Origin: Deltaproteobacteria bacterium
GTDB lineage: Bacteria > Myxococcota_A > UBA9160 > JAFDET01
Direction: 5' to 3'
DNA: 15,875 nt
Assembly: GCA_019310195.1 (NCBI GenBank)
Contig: JAFDET010000030.1
Location: 1-15,875, forward strand
Shown here: in pieces, positions 1 through 7,449 of the stretch
Layout of the letters: every line of letters starts with the position of its first letter
Position numbering within the stretch: position 1 is the first letter of the stretch
The notes under the pieces: generated by a model
Told to the model about the DNA's origin: nothing
The model's database searches: none
Seen by the model: only the letters and a program-made list of their open reading frames with translations
Program-made: the position numbers and the translations under genes

Positions 1-126
1 CTCGGAAACGCGAGCTGCGCGGTGCTGGGTCCGCGGTGTCTCGCTAGCGGGCGCGGCCGCCGGCGGCCCACCCGAAAGCAGGGCGAAGGACGCGAGCACC
101 ACCCCGGCGACGTGCAGTCGACTCAT
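1..126 (-). CDS. N-terminus of an exported protein (partial)
   Basis: The reverse strand has an ATG at 126-124 that opens a frame running off the window edge after 42 codons. The visible part reads as a Sec signal peptide: a short basic start (MSRLH), a hydrophobic stretch of about 12 residues (VAGVVLASFALL), then a small-residue region (PPAAAPAS) where signal peptidase could cut. A G-rich run (CCGGGGGGC) lies just upstream of the ATG as a possible ribosome binding site. The mature domain is outside the window, so no function can be given beyond export to the periplasm or cell surface. It is divergent from the histidine kinase gene, with about 270 bases between the starts. Confidence 0.5.
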   Translation of the reverse strand, partial: MSRLHVAGVVLASFALLSGGPPAAAPASETPRTQHRAARVSE

Positions 127-309
127 GGGCCCCCCGGAAAAGCCCTAAGAGGATATCCGAGCTCCACCCCCCCCGCCAAAGCCGGCCGGATACACTGATT
201 TTCGTGTCGATTTCTCAGCGGGCCGCAGAAAGCGGGATTCCTCTGTGAGGTGGATCACCTCGATGCGCTTCTGCGCATACTCTTCGTAGTGCGAACGCCA
301 CTGAATCGT

Positions 310-339
310 TTGCCCCTCGGAATCTGCCTCTGGTATCCT
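310..339 (+). promoter_or_regulatory. Possible promoter of the histidine kinase gene
   Basis: TTGCCC at 310-315 and TATCCT at 334-339, separated by 18 bases, resemble a sigma70-type -35/-10 pair and lie 58 bases before the ATG at 397. A 6-bp dyad (GAGGTG gat CACCTC, 247-261) lies further upstream and could be an operator. Both are weak matches read by eye. Confidence 0.25.
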
Positions 340-396
340 CGAACGTGTTCGGGGGCGCCGTTCCAAACGCCGTTTCGCGTCCTGCGTCGGGAGCCC

Positions 397-1854
397 ATGA
401 CCGAGAACCCCCCCATGTCCAACGCATCGTTGGAGCTACCCACTGTCGGCTTGCTGGCGGGGTTGGCGCATCTTCACCAGACGGTGTTGGTCGTCGACCA
501 GAACGACCGCGTGGTGTGGATCAGTGACGCTCTCCGGGAGCTTTCCGGACGGGAGTCGCTGGTAGGGCAGAACGTGCGCGCTCTCTTCAACGCGCACGAG
601 TGCCATGGCGCCATTCGCCGGCAAGTGATGCAGCAGGGCTACGTCGCCAACGAGCCCATCGCGTTGGTGCACGAGGACGGACGCGAGATTCCGGTACAGC
701 TCAGCGTCGGCCCGGTTCCCAACTCCTGCGGGTCGGGCTTGTACCTGGCCGTAGTGCGACGGGAAGAGGACGCCGTGGACGAAACGTCGATTCCGGTCGC
801 GGGGATGGGATACTTCCGCTCGATCCTCGACAGCGCGTCCGATGCGGTGGTCGCCCTGGATCGGCGCGGTTACGTGACCTACGCCAACCCGGCTCTCAAG
901 CAGGTGTTGGGTCTGCCCTCGGAGCGTCTGCTGGGCCTCCCGGTGTCGCTGGCCTTCTCGCGGCGCGGGGCCCTGGACGGTCTGGCCGAGGCGTTGCGGC
1001 CCGGTCGCGACGGCCAGGGTGTCGAGCTGGAGGTAACGCGCAAGGGTGGCGGCACGCGGGTCCTGTCGGTGACCGCCAGCCCCATCGTGCTCCCCAGCGG
1101 CACCTGCGGCGGGACCGTCGCGTTCCTCCGCGACGTCACCGATCAGCGTCGCTCGGAAACCGACCTGGCGCTAAAGAACCAGGAGCTGGAGCACTACGTG
1201 CACGCGGTCTCCCACGACCTGCGCACGCCCCTGGTCTCGCTGCTCGGGTTCTCGCGGCTGCTCGCCCAGGACTACGGCGATGTCCTGACCGACACGGGCC
1301 GTCACTTCCTGGATCGCATCGAGCAGGCCAGCCGCTCGATGGAGATGCTGATCAACGACCTGCTCGAGCTCTCCCGGATCGGAACCGCCAACGGCCAGCG
1401 CGACTGGGTCGATCCGCTGCCGGTCCTGAAGCAGCTGGCCAACGAGCTCAAGCCGCGGCTCGAAGCCCAGGGCATCGAGCTGGCCCTGCCCGCCTCGCCG
1501 CCCCTGGCGCTGTGCGTCCGGACGCAGCTCTATCAGATCTCTTCCAACCTGATCGGAAACGCGATCGAGCACATGGGCGAGCGCGACGGTGCCCGGATCG
1601 ATGTGGTCACCGACGGCACCGAGGCCGGCGTTCGCCTGCGCGTGACCGACAACGGCGTCGGCATCTCGGCCGACGAGCAGGCCCGTGTCTTCGAGATCTT
1701 CCACACCGGTGTGCGTCGGCCCGGAGCTCGACGCGGGACCGGCATCGGACTGGCGATCGTGAAGAAGATCGCCGAGGCCCACGGCGGCCGGGTCTGGGTC
1801 GAAAGCGAGCCCGGCGCCGGCGCCTCGTTCTCCGTCCTGCTGCCCGGCGCATAG
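397..1854 (+). CDS. PAS-PAS sensor histidine kinase, soluble
   Basis: A 485-residue two-component kinase. Two PAS-type sensor modules come first (about residues 20-125 and 138-258). They are followed by a HisKA dimerisation domain with the H-box SHDLRTP (phospho-accepting His273) and a HATPase_c domain: N-box NLIGNAIEH (Asn388), DNGVGI (from Asp418), FEIF, and GTGIGLAIVKKI (from Gly447). All catalytic motifs look intact. There is no signal peptide or membrane helix, so it should sense a cytoplasmic signal; the PAS ligand cannot be read. The frame is open upstream, but ATG 397 is preferred because CGGGAG lies just before it and the PAS fold starts after it. No response regulator is adjacent, so it looks like an orphan kinase. 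The lgt-like gene follows 70 bases downstream on the same strand. Confidence 0.93.
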   Translation: MTENPPMSNASLELPTVGLLAGLAHLHQTVLVVDQNDRVVWISDALRELSGRESLVGQNVRALFNAHECHGAIRRQVMQQGYVANEPIALVHEDGREIPVQLSVGPVPNSCGSGLYLAVVRREEDAVDETSIPVAGMGYFRSILDSASDAVVALDRRGYVTYANPALKQVLGLPSERLLGLPVSLAFSRRGALDGLAEALRPGRDGQGVELEVTRKGGGTRVLSVTASPIVLPSGTCGGTVAFLRDVTDQRRSETDLALKNQELEHYVHAVSHDLRTPLVSLLGFSRLLAQDYGDVLTDTGRHFLDRIEQASRSMEMLINDLLELSRIGTANGQRDWVDPLPVLKQLANELKPRLEAQGIELALPASPPLALCVRTQLYQISSNLIGNAIEHMGERDGARIDVVTDGTEAGVRLRVTDNGVGISADEQARVFEIFHTGVRRPGARRGTGIGLAIVKKIAEAHGGRVWVESEPGAGASFSVLLPGA

Positions 1855-1924
1855 CCTCGTCCTACCGGCGCTACTGGGCCCGATCGGGCTTCGGCGGGGC
1901 GATTTCGGTAGGCTGCCCCTCGCC

Positions 1925-2677
1925 GTGTACCCCGTCCTGTTCGAAATCCCCTTCCTCGGCTACCCCGTGTCCAGCTTCGGCGTGATGCTGGCCGCGGCGT
2001 TCCTGGTGGGCGCCTGGATCACCGGCATCCGGATGAAGGAGGAGGGCCTCGATCCGGAGCTGGCCACGACCCTGATGCTGTGGGTGATGGTGGGCGGCAT
2101 TGTCGGCTCGAAGCTCTACTTCGCCGTCGACGTCTCGCTGCGGACCGGCATCCCCTTCAGCCAGCTTCTCTTCGCGCGAGACGGCATCACCTGGTACGGA
2201 GGCCTGATCCTGGCCACGCTGGTCGGCGCCGTGGGCTGCCGCTACCACGGCGTGCCGGTGAAGATCTTTGCGGACTGCACGGCCGTGGCCGGGGCCGTGG
2301 GCCAGTCGATCGGCCGGCTCGGCTGTTTCCTGGTCGGCGACGACTACGGCCGCCCCAGCGACGTGCCCTGGGCCATGGCGTTTCCGGACGGCGCGCCGCC
2401 CACGCTGGCGCGCGTCCACCCCACACAGCTCTACGAGATCGCCTGGCTCATGCCGATCGCCGGCTTCCTGTGGTGGCGGCGCAAGAAGAGCCCGTTCCTG
2501 TTCGGCGAGTACCTCGCGCTCAACGGGTTGGGCCGGCTCTGGATCGAGAAGCTGCGCATCAACCCCACGGTGGCGCTCGGCCTGACCGAGCCCCAGTGGA
2601 TCGGGATCGGGCTGATCACGCTGGGGATGGGTGGCTGGCTCTACTTCCGCATGCGGCCCGTTGGGACGCCCGCATGA
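1925..2677 (+). CDS. lgt: Lgt-family prolipoprotein diacylglyceryl transferase, divergent
   Basis: A 250-residue polytopic membrane protein starting at GTG 1925. Lgt moves a diacylglyceryl group from phosphatidylglycerol to the lipobox cysteine of prolipoproteins in the inner membrane. Family landmarks: a hydrophobic N-terminus with FGVMLA, WYGG (Tyr91) where the E. coli enzyme has HGG, the signature GRLGCFLVGDDYG (Arg131), VHPTQLYE, and GRLWIEKLR near the C-terminus. The essential signature arginine is kept, but the signature Asn (E. coli N146) is Cys134 and the HGG histidine is Tyr. Tyrosine at that spot is, from memory, common in other lineages. The GTG has only a weak ribosome binding site. 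The stop overlaps the next gene's start (ATGA). It may be the main Lgt or a specialised paralogue; the rest of the genome is needed to tell. Confidence 0.85.
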   Translation: MYPVLFEIPFLGYPVSSFGVMLAAAFLVGAWITGIRMKEEGLDPELATTLMLWVMVGGIVGSKLYFAVDVSLRTGIPFSQLLFARDGITWYGGLILATLVGAVGCRYHGVPVKIFADCTAVAGAVGQSIGRLGCFLVGDDYGRPSDVPWAMAFPDGAPPTLARVHPTQLYEIAWLMPIAGFLWWRRKKSPFLFGEYLALNGLGRLWIEKLRINPTVALGLTEPQWIGIGLITLGMGGWLYFRMRPVGTPA

Positions 2678-3303
2678 GCGCGTCGCAGCGCGACACGCCG
2701 ACCCGGGAACGGCTGCTCGACGTGGCGGAGAAGGAGTTCGCCCGGTACGGCTACGCGGGCGCCCATCTGCAGAGCATCGGCGAGCAGGTCGGCGTGCAGA
2801 AGACGGCCCTCTACTACTACTTCCCCAGCAAGTCGGCGCTCTACACCGCGGTGATTCACTCGATGCTCGAGGCATTCGAGGAGGTGCTGGGCACGGCGCT
2901 CCAGCGGCCCGGCACCTACCTCGAGCGTCTCCAGGATGCGCACGCCAGCTTCAACGAGCTGCTCGCGCGCCGGCCCAACTACGGGCGGATCCTGGTCCGG
3001 ATCTTCATCGATGGAGCCGGCGTCGAATACGAGCAGGTCGCGCCCACCATCGAACGTGTGATCGGCGGCGTGATGGCCTTCCACGGCGAAGGCGTGAAGG
3101 CGGGTGCGTTCGCTCCGCGCTCGTCTCGGCACTTCTTCCTCAGCTTCTTCGGCATGACCCTGTTCCACTATGCGGCGCCGGAGCTCAGCGCTCGGATCCT
3201 GGGTGTCGAGGACGTGTTCGCCGAAGACGTGCGCGACTGGCGGCGCGACGAGGTGCAGAGCCTGCTGCTGGAAGGCGTGCTGCCCCGCGAATCAAGCGCC
3301 TGA
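2674..3303 (+). CDS. TetR/AcrR-family transcriptional regulator
   Basis: A 209-residue one-component repressor. Residues about 9-57 form the TetR helix-turn-helix: TRERLLDVAEKEFARYGY, then the recognition segment with KTALYYYFPSKSALY, a near-consensus TetR signature. The remaining roughly 150 residues are a helical ligand-binding and dimerisation domain that matches no subclass I recognise, so the ligand is unknown. Its ATG overlaps the stop of the lgt-like gene by four bases (ATGA), which implies translational coupling and co-expression. Its 3' end overlaps the convergent gene on the other strand by 12 bases. Regulation of its own operon is plausible, but I see no clear operator upstream. 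Confidence 0.92.
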   Translation: MSASQRDTPTRERLLDVAEKEFARYGYAGAHLQSIGEQVGVQKTALYYYFPSKSALYTAVIHSMLEAFEEVLGTALQRPGTYLERLQDAHASFNELLARRPNYGRILVRIFIDGAGVEYEQVAPTIERVIGGVMAFHGEGVKAGAFAPRSSRHFFLSFFGMTLFHYAAPELSARILGVEDVFAEDVRDWRRDEVQSLLLEGVLPRESSA

Positions 3304-4293
3304 CGTTCCTGGGGTCGGGGTCTCCCAGGTCGCGGCGGCGCGACGGGCGCGCGGCGCCAGGGGCTCCAGCCTGTCGCGCAGCCCGGCGGCACGCTCCACG
3401 ACCGCGGGTGACTCCGCATCGGTGCGGCCGGCGATGCGTTCCACCGCGGCGTGGGCCAGGTCGGCGAAAGCCTCGCTCAAGGACTCGGGCGGACCGTCCA
3501 GCCAGCCCGCCAGATCCTCCAATGCCTCGGCCGAGCGACCATCCAGGTAGGCGTTCATTCCGCTGGCGTAGGCGCGCAGTGCCTCCAGGTCGCCCCGTGC
3601 CTCCAGGCGCCGGTCCGCCTCGTCCAGGACGCGCAGCGCACGCACGAAGTAGCCGCTCGCCAGATAGGCCTGGGCCGCCACGCGGTAGCCCTCGCCTGCG
3701 CTCCCGTGGATCTCGGCCAGGATGGCGTCCAGTCCTTCGTCGAAGACCGCCTCTACCTGCGCCCGGCTCTCCACCAGGTAGCGCGTGGCGAGACCGTTGG
3801 TGCTGTGCGCGGTCAGCAGGCGCCGGAACTGGCGGCGCGTCTGCTCGAGCAGGGTCATCGTCTCTTGGAGTGCCTCGTCGAGGCGCACGGAGTTGGCCTC
3901 CAGGATCTTCTCGAACTCGCGAAAGACCTCGGCCTCCTCCGCGTCGGCGCCGCTGCGCAACGCCTCCACCTTCGGCCCGTAGACCGACTGCTGGTAGAAG
4001 TTTTCCCGCAGCTTCATGGCTTCGTGAAAGAGCGCGCCCACCGCCAGGTCGAAGAGCTCTTCCCGGGTTGCATGCGGGCTCGAGTCGCCGTTGCCGTCGC
4101 CGGCCCGGAACAGGGCGTGGCAGCGTTCCTTCAGGCGGTAGAGCGGCGAGCGTTCGCCGTCCTCCACGAAACGCTCCAGCTCCGCGAAGGTGAGCTCACC
4201 CTCGCGGTACAGCTCGGCCACGCGGCCCGCCAGCTCCTGGGCCGACAGGAAATCGCGGATGATGTCCACGAGCCCCGAGTCCACGTCCGGCAC
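3292..4293 (-). CDS. Helical protein of unknown function
   Basis: A 333-residue protein I do not recognise. It starts at GTG 4293 with AGGA about seven bases upstream. It is acidic, almost entirely helix-forming, and has no signal peptide, membrane segment or cysteine cluster. An N-terminal region (about 1-65, with GELTFAELERFVEDGERSP) is followed by long amphipathic helices rich in Glu, Arg and Gln (about 85-180) that could form a coiled coil or bundle. The C-terminal part (about 190-290: AAQAYLASGYFVRALRVLDE, AYASGMNAYLDGRSAEALED) has the alternating small/large pattern of TPR-like helical hairpins. It is transcribed divergently from ETF-QO with about 200 bases between starts, and it overlaps the TetR gene by 12 bases at the 3' end. 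A scaffold or adaptor role is only a guess. Confidence 0.8.
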   Translation of the reverse strand: MPDVDSGLVDIIRDFLSAQELAGRVAELYREGELTFAELERFVEDGERSPLYRLKERCHALFRAGDGNGDSSPHATREELFDLAVGALFHEAMKLRENFYQQSVYGPKVEALRSGADAEEAEVFREFEKILEANSVRLDEALQETMTLLEQTRRQFRRLLTAHSTNGLATRYLVESRAQVEAVFDEGLDAILAEIHGSAGEGYRVAAQAYLASGYFVRALRVLDEADRRLEARGDLEALRAYASGMNAYLDGRSAEALEDLAGWLDGPPESLSEAFADLAHAAVERIAGRTDAESPAVVERAAGLRDRLEPLAPRARRAAATWETPTPGTSGA

Positions 4294-4405
4294 GTTCCGA
4301 TCCTAGCGAGTAGGACCGCCCCGAGGCGAGGCCCGGGGTGACTCACGGTCAGGCCGGAAGCCAATTTCCCTCATAGGGACGGGGCCTTTCGCGCCCCGAG
4401 GGAAG

Positions 4406-4433
4406 TTGACCGACGGGTCCGGTCCTCTATTCT
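4406..4433 (+). promoter_or_regulatory. Likely promoter of the ETF-QO gene
   Basis: TTGACC (4406-4411) and TATTCT (4428-4433) with a 16-base spacer form a good sigma70-like promoter inside the divergent intergenic region. Transcription would begin near 4440, about 58 bases before the ATG at 4498. Confidence 0.5.
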
Positions 4434-4439
4434 CGATCC

Positions 4440-4461
4440 CGGGGGCCGCTGCCGGCCCCCG
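4440..4461 (+). promoter_or_regulatory. 5' UTR hairpin before ETF-QO
   Basis: CGGGGGCCG (4440-4448), loop CTGC, CGGCCCCCG (4453-4461) form a perfect 9-bp GC-rich stem. If transcription starts where the predicted promoter implies, the stem is at the extreme 5' end of the mRNA, which could protect it from decay. No U-tract follows, so it is not an intrinsic terminator. Confidence 0.5.
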
Positions 4462-4497
4462 CCGTTTGTCCGGGCGCGGGAACGCAGTGGAGGAGTC

Positions 4498-6201
4498 ATG
4501 AGCCAGCCGATCGAGCGCGAGAGCATGGAGGTCGACGTCCTGTACGTGGGCGCGGGCCCCGCCACCCTGGCCTCGGCGCTGCACCTGATGAACCAGGTGG
4601 AGGCCTGGAACCAGAGCCATCCCGGCAGCGAGATCGAGCCGCCCACGGTGCTGGTGCTGGAGAAGGCCGCCAACGTCGGCGACCACATGCTCTCCGGTGC
4701 GGTGATGAACCCCAAGGGTCTCCGCGAGCTCGTTCCGGACTTCGAGCAGCAGGGATTCCCCACCCAGCACACTTGCACCAACGACTGGCTCTACCTCTTC
4801 ACCAAGAAGCGGTACATCCCGGTTCCGCCGCCGATCGTGAAGGCCTTCGTGCCCCAGTTTCACAAGAAGGGCTACCACGTCGTCTCGCTCAACGAGGTGG
4901 CCAAGTGGCTGGCCGAGCGCTGCGAGGCGGCGGGCGTGGAGATCTACCCCGGTTTTGCCGGCGACCAGATCCTCACCGAGGGCAACCGCGTCGTGGGCGT
5001 GCGCACCGGCGACATGGGTGTGGACAAGGACGGCAACCCCAAGGGCACGTTCCAGCCCGGGATGGACATCTTCGCCAAGGTCACCGTGCTGGGCGAAGGC
5101 GTGCGCGGGACGCTCGCCAAGCAGCTCATCGATCGCTTCGACCTGCACGGCGAGGCGCCGCAGACCTTCGAGACGGGGGTCAAGGAGATCTGGCGGGTCC
5201 AGCCCGAGAAGCACAAGCCCGGCCGCGTGATTCACGGGATGAACATCCCCGAGCTGATCCAGCACAAGTTCACCGGGATGTGGCTCTACGACATGAAGGA
5301 CAACTTGATCTCCTTCGGTTACATCACGGGCCTGGACTGCGAGAGCCCGCACACGGATCCGCATCTGGGCGCGCAGAAGTTCAAGACGCACCCGTTCATG
5401 CGGTCCCTGCTGGAGGGCGCAGAGCTGGTTCGCTACGGCGCCAAGTGTCTGCCCACCGGCGGTCTCTACAGCCAGCCCAAGCTCTACACCGACGGCGCGC
5501 TCCTGATCGGCGACGCCGCCGCCATGTGCAACGCGGCCCGCGTGTCGGGCATCCACCTGGGCATGAAGTCCGGAATGCTGGCCGCCGAAACCATCATCGA
5601 CGCCATCGCCGCCAAGGACTTCAGCGCGGTGACCCTGGGCGGCTACGCCGAGCGCTACCGCAGCAGCTGGGCCTTCGACGAGCACTACACGGACCGCAAC
5701 TTCCACGGCGCGTGGGAGAAGGGCTTCTTCTTCTTCGTCAACAACGTTCCGGTCACGATGCTCAACAACGGTCGGGGCCTGATCGACAACCTGAAGGCCA
5801 GCGCCGGCCACACGCACATGAAGAAGCTCTCGGAGCTTCCCGCGGGCCAGCGCGAGAAGGAGGCCTTCGAGTTCGACGGCAAGCTGACCTTCAGCAAGGA
5901 GCACCTGGTGGGGTTCAGCGGGACCGTCCACGAGGCGGACCAGCCCTCGCACCTGGTGGTGGCGGACACGGACCTGTGCCGAGACGTCTGCACCGAGGAG
6001 TACGGGAACCCCTGCGAGAGCTTCTGCCCGGCTGCCGTCTATGAGATGGTGGACGACACCGACAACCCCGGGAAGAAGAAGCTCTTCATCCACCACGAGA
6101 ACTGCGTCCACTGCAAGACCTGCGACATCGCCGATCCCTACCAGGTCATCACGTGGACGCCGCCCGAAGGCGGCGAGGGCCCCGACTACACGGAGATGTA
6201 G
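4498..6201 (+). CDS. Electron transfer flavoprotein:ubiquinone oxidoreductase
   Basis: A 567-residue ETF-QO (ETFDH) that passes electrons from reduced electron transfer flavoprotein through FAD and a [4Fe-4S] cluster to membrane quinone, linking fatty-acid and amino-acid oxidation to the respiratory chain. The N-terminal FAD-binding motif is VLYVGAGPAT (Gly18-Ala19-Gly20). The second FAD motif is TDGALLIGDAAAMCNAARV, and KEIW and GHTHMK segments typical of the family are present. The C-terminal cluster domain carries the expected ligands: Cys510 in CPAAVYE, then Cys536, Cys539 and Cys542 in NCVHCKTCD. Length and motif order match full-size ETF-QO. ATG 4498 has an ideal GGAGGAG upstream. No etfA/etfB is in the window. 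It ends 10 bases from the convergent phosphatase-like gene. Confidence 0.97.
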   Translation: MSQPIERESMEVDVLYVGAGPATLASALHLMNQVEAWNQSHPGSEIEPPTVLVLEKAANVGDHMLSGAVMNPKGLRELVPDFEQQGFPTQHTCTNDWLYLFTKKRYIPVPPPIVKAFVPQFHKKGYHVVSLNEVAKWLAERCEAAGVEIYPGFAGDQILTEGNRVVGVRTGDMGVDKDGNPKGTFQPGMDIFAKVTVLGEGVRGTLAKQLIDRFDLHGEAPQTFETGVKEIWRVQPEKHKPGRVIHGMNIPELIQHKFTGMWLYDMKDNLISFGYITGLDCESPHTDPHLGAQKFKTHPFMRSLLEGAELVRYGAKCLPTGGLYSQPKLYTDGALLIGDAAAMCNAARVSGIHLGMKSGMLAAETIIDAIAAKDFSAVTLGGYAERYRSSWAFDEHYTDRNFHGAWEKGFFFFVNNVPVTMLNNGRGLIDNLKASAGHTHMKKLSELPAGQREKEAFEFDGKLTFSKEHLVGFSGTVHEADQPSHLVVADTDLCRDVCTEEYGNPCESFCPAAVYEMVDDTDNPGKKKLFIHHENCVHCKTCDIADPYQVITWTPPEGGEGPDYTEM

Positions 6202-6211
6202 CCCGGGGTTC

Positions 6212-7036
6212 TCAGGCGGCGTTCAGGGCCGCCAGCAGCTCCGTCAGCACGGGGTCGCCGTCGGCCGCGATGACCAGCGCCCGCGAAGGGGTGCTGAGGT
6301 CGTCGGGGAAGGGCTCACCTTCTGCGCCCAGTGCCCGGGCGCCTGCCTCCCGGGCGATCAGGATGCCGATGCGCCCTCGCGTGCTGATGCTGCCGGAGCC
6401 GGGCGCCAGGCGCAGGCCCGCACGCACTCCGGGAAGGGCGGGCGCCACGGCAATGGCGCCGCCGGCGGCCGCCTTGGGCTCCAGCCCGGCGGCCCGCAGG
6501 GCGTCGCGGATCGGCTGGGGCAGCTCCGGCGAGACCAGGACGCGGCTCCCCGACCCGTCGCATTGGGCGGGGCCCGGCGGATGGTCTCCGATCGCCAGAC
6601 AGGCGCCCTCGCCTCGGGCAGCATCCAGGAGCAGACCCTCGCGCGGCAGGGCCACCAGGCCTCCCTCGTAGCGCTCTCCGATCGCCAGTCCCGCCATCAC
6701 GGCGTAGGGGCCGCGTCGGCCCAGGTAGCTGTGAAGCGTGCCGTCGATCGGGTCCACCACCACCAGGGCCGGCCCACTCCGCGGGAAGAGCGCGGCCGTT
6801 GCCGTGTCCTCCTCCGCCTCGATGCACAGCTCCGGCCAGCGCTCGAAGAGCGGCACCAGGATCGCCTCCTGAGCCGCGGTGTCCGCGATGGTAAGGGCCG
6901 CCTTGGCCGCGCGGGTCTCGCCGGGCTTGGGCTCGTTCTCGACACGGCCTTCCAGCGCGCGGGCAATGGCGGCAGCCTGCCGCAGGGCGGGCCGCATCTC
7001 GCGGACGAAGGCAGTGGGGGTCAGCGGCTGGCCCAT
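6212..7036 (-). CDS. Inositol monophosphatase-family protein, probably altered active site
   Basis: A 274-residue member of the Li+-sensitive phosphatase fold (IMPase, SuhB, CysQ). The first metal motif is clear: DPIDGT (Asp95 to Thr100, with Asp98), preceded by ALTIADTAAQEAI (about 48-60) and the acidic EAEED (73-77) corresponding to the GEE loop. The second signature, normally W-D-x-A-A-G before an R-E-A-G segment, reads T219-R220-G-R-I-G before AREAG (about 228-232), so the third metal ligand Asp appears to be Arg. The length is normal and the frame intact. It may be a non-catalytic or altered-substrate member, and the substrate cannot be assigned. ATG 7036 has only a weak ribosome binding site. 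It is divergent from the small membrane protein (61-base gap) and convergent with ETF-QO. Confidence 0.85.
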   Translation of the reverse strand: MGQPLTPTAFVREMRPALRQAAAIARALEGRVENEPKPGETRAAKAALTIADTAAQEAILVPLFERWPELCIEAEEDTATAALFPRSGPALVVVDPIDGTLHSYLGRRGPYAVMAGLAIGERYEGGLVALPREGLLLDAARGEGACLAIGDHPPGPAQCDGSGSRVLVSPELPQPIRDALRAAGLEPKAAAGGAIAVAPALPGVRAGLRLAPGSGSISTRGRIGILIAREAGARALGAEGEPFPDDLSTPSRALVIAADGDPVLTELLAALNAA

Positions 7037-7097
7037 CGCCCGCAGGCTAGCCGACGGGCGGTCCGCCGTCCGCCGGCGCCCTTGCTACGCTGTGGGT

Positions 7098-7442
7098 GTG
7101 GAGTTCCTGGCACACTTGGTCGTGTCTGCTGCCCTGCTCCTGGTGGTGGGGTCGGCGATCCGCGGCTTTCAGGTGGACGGAGCCGTTCCGGCACTGCTGG
7201 CCGCGTTGGTGCTGGGGTTGGTGAACGCCTTCGTGAAACCCCTGGCGGTGATCCTCACGTTGCCGCTCACCGTGGTCACGTTCGGGATCTTCTACTTCGT
7301 GGTGAGCGCGTTCATGCTCAAGCTGGCGTCGGCCTTCGTGCCCGGCTTCCGCATCGAGGGCTTCGCCCCGGCGTTCTGGGGCGCGCTGGTGCTGGCCGTG
7401 CTCAACGTGGGTGTTCGGACCATCGCCGGCCCGAACTGGTAG
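7098..7442 (+). CDS. Phage holin superfamily IV (YvlD-like) membrane protein
   Basis: A 114-residue integral membrane protein with four hydrophobic segments (about residues 3-20, 30-47, 50-75 and 90-108). It belongs to the family annotated as 'phage holin family 4' (PF04020; B. subtilis YvlD type), recognised from LGLVNAFVKP, LTLPLTVVTFGIF and the closing GALVLAVLNVGV. Despite the name, these are chromosomal bacterial proteins, and nothing around it is phage-like. The cellular role is poorly known; envelope stress has been suggested for relatives. The start is GTG 7098; an in-frame GTG at 7092 is nearly as likely. The frame is open further upstream, but that part overlaps the divergent gene and is not membrane-like. 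It ends seven bases from the convergent sppA stop. Confidence 0.85.
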   Translation: MEFLAHLVVSAALLLVVGSAIRGFQVDGAVPALLAALVLGLVNAFVKPLAVILTLPLTVVTFGIFYFVVSAFMLKLASAFVPGFRIEGFAPAFWGALVLAVLNVGVRTIAGPNW

Positions 7443-7449
7443 CCGCGGA

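Noticed and set aside
250..396. N-terminal extension of the histidine kinase
   Set aside because: ATG 397 has a better ribosome binding site, and the upstream residues do not continue the PAS fold and cover the likely promoter.
1878..1889. GCCCGATCGGGC palindrome as a terminator after the histidine kinase
   Set aside because: It leaves no loop, has no U-tract, and the next gene continues on the same strand.
4303..6111. 602-codon open frame opposite ETF-QO
   Set aside because: Same reason: ETF-QO motifs are intact on the other strand and this frame shows no family features.
7098..7442. Prophage holin or lysis module
   Set aside because: The family name is misleading; no endolysin, tail or integrase gene is nearby and the protein is of the chromosomal YvlD type.
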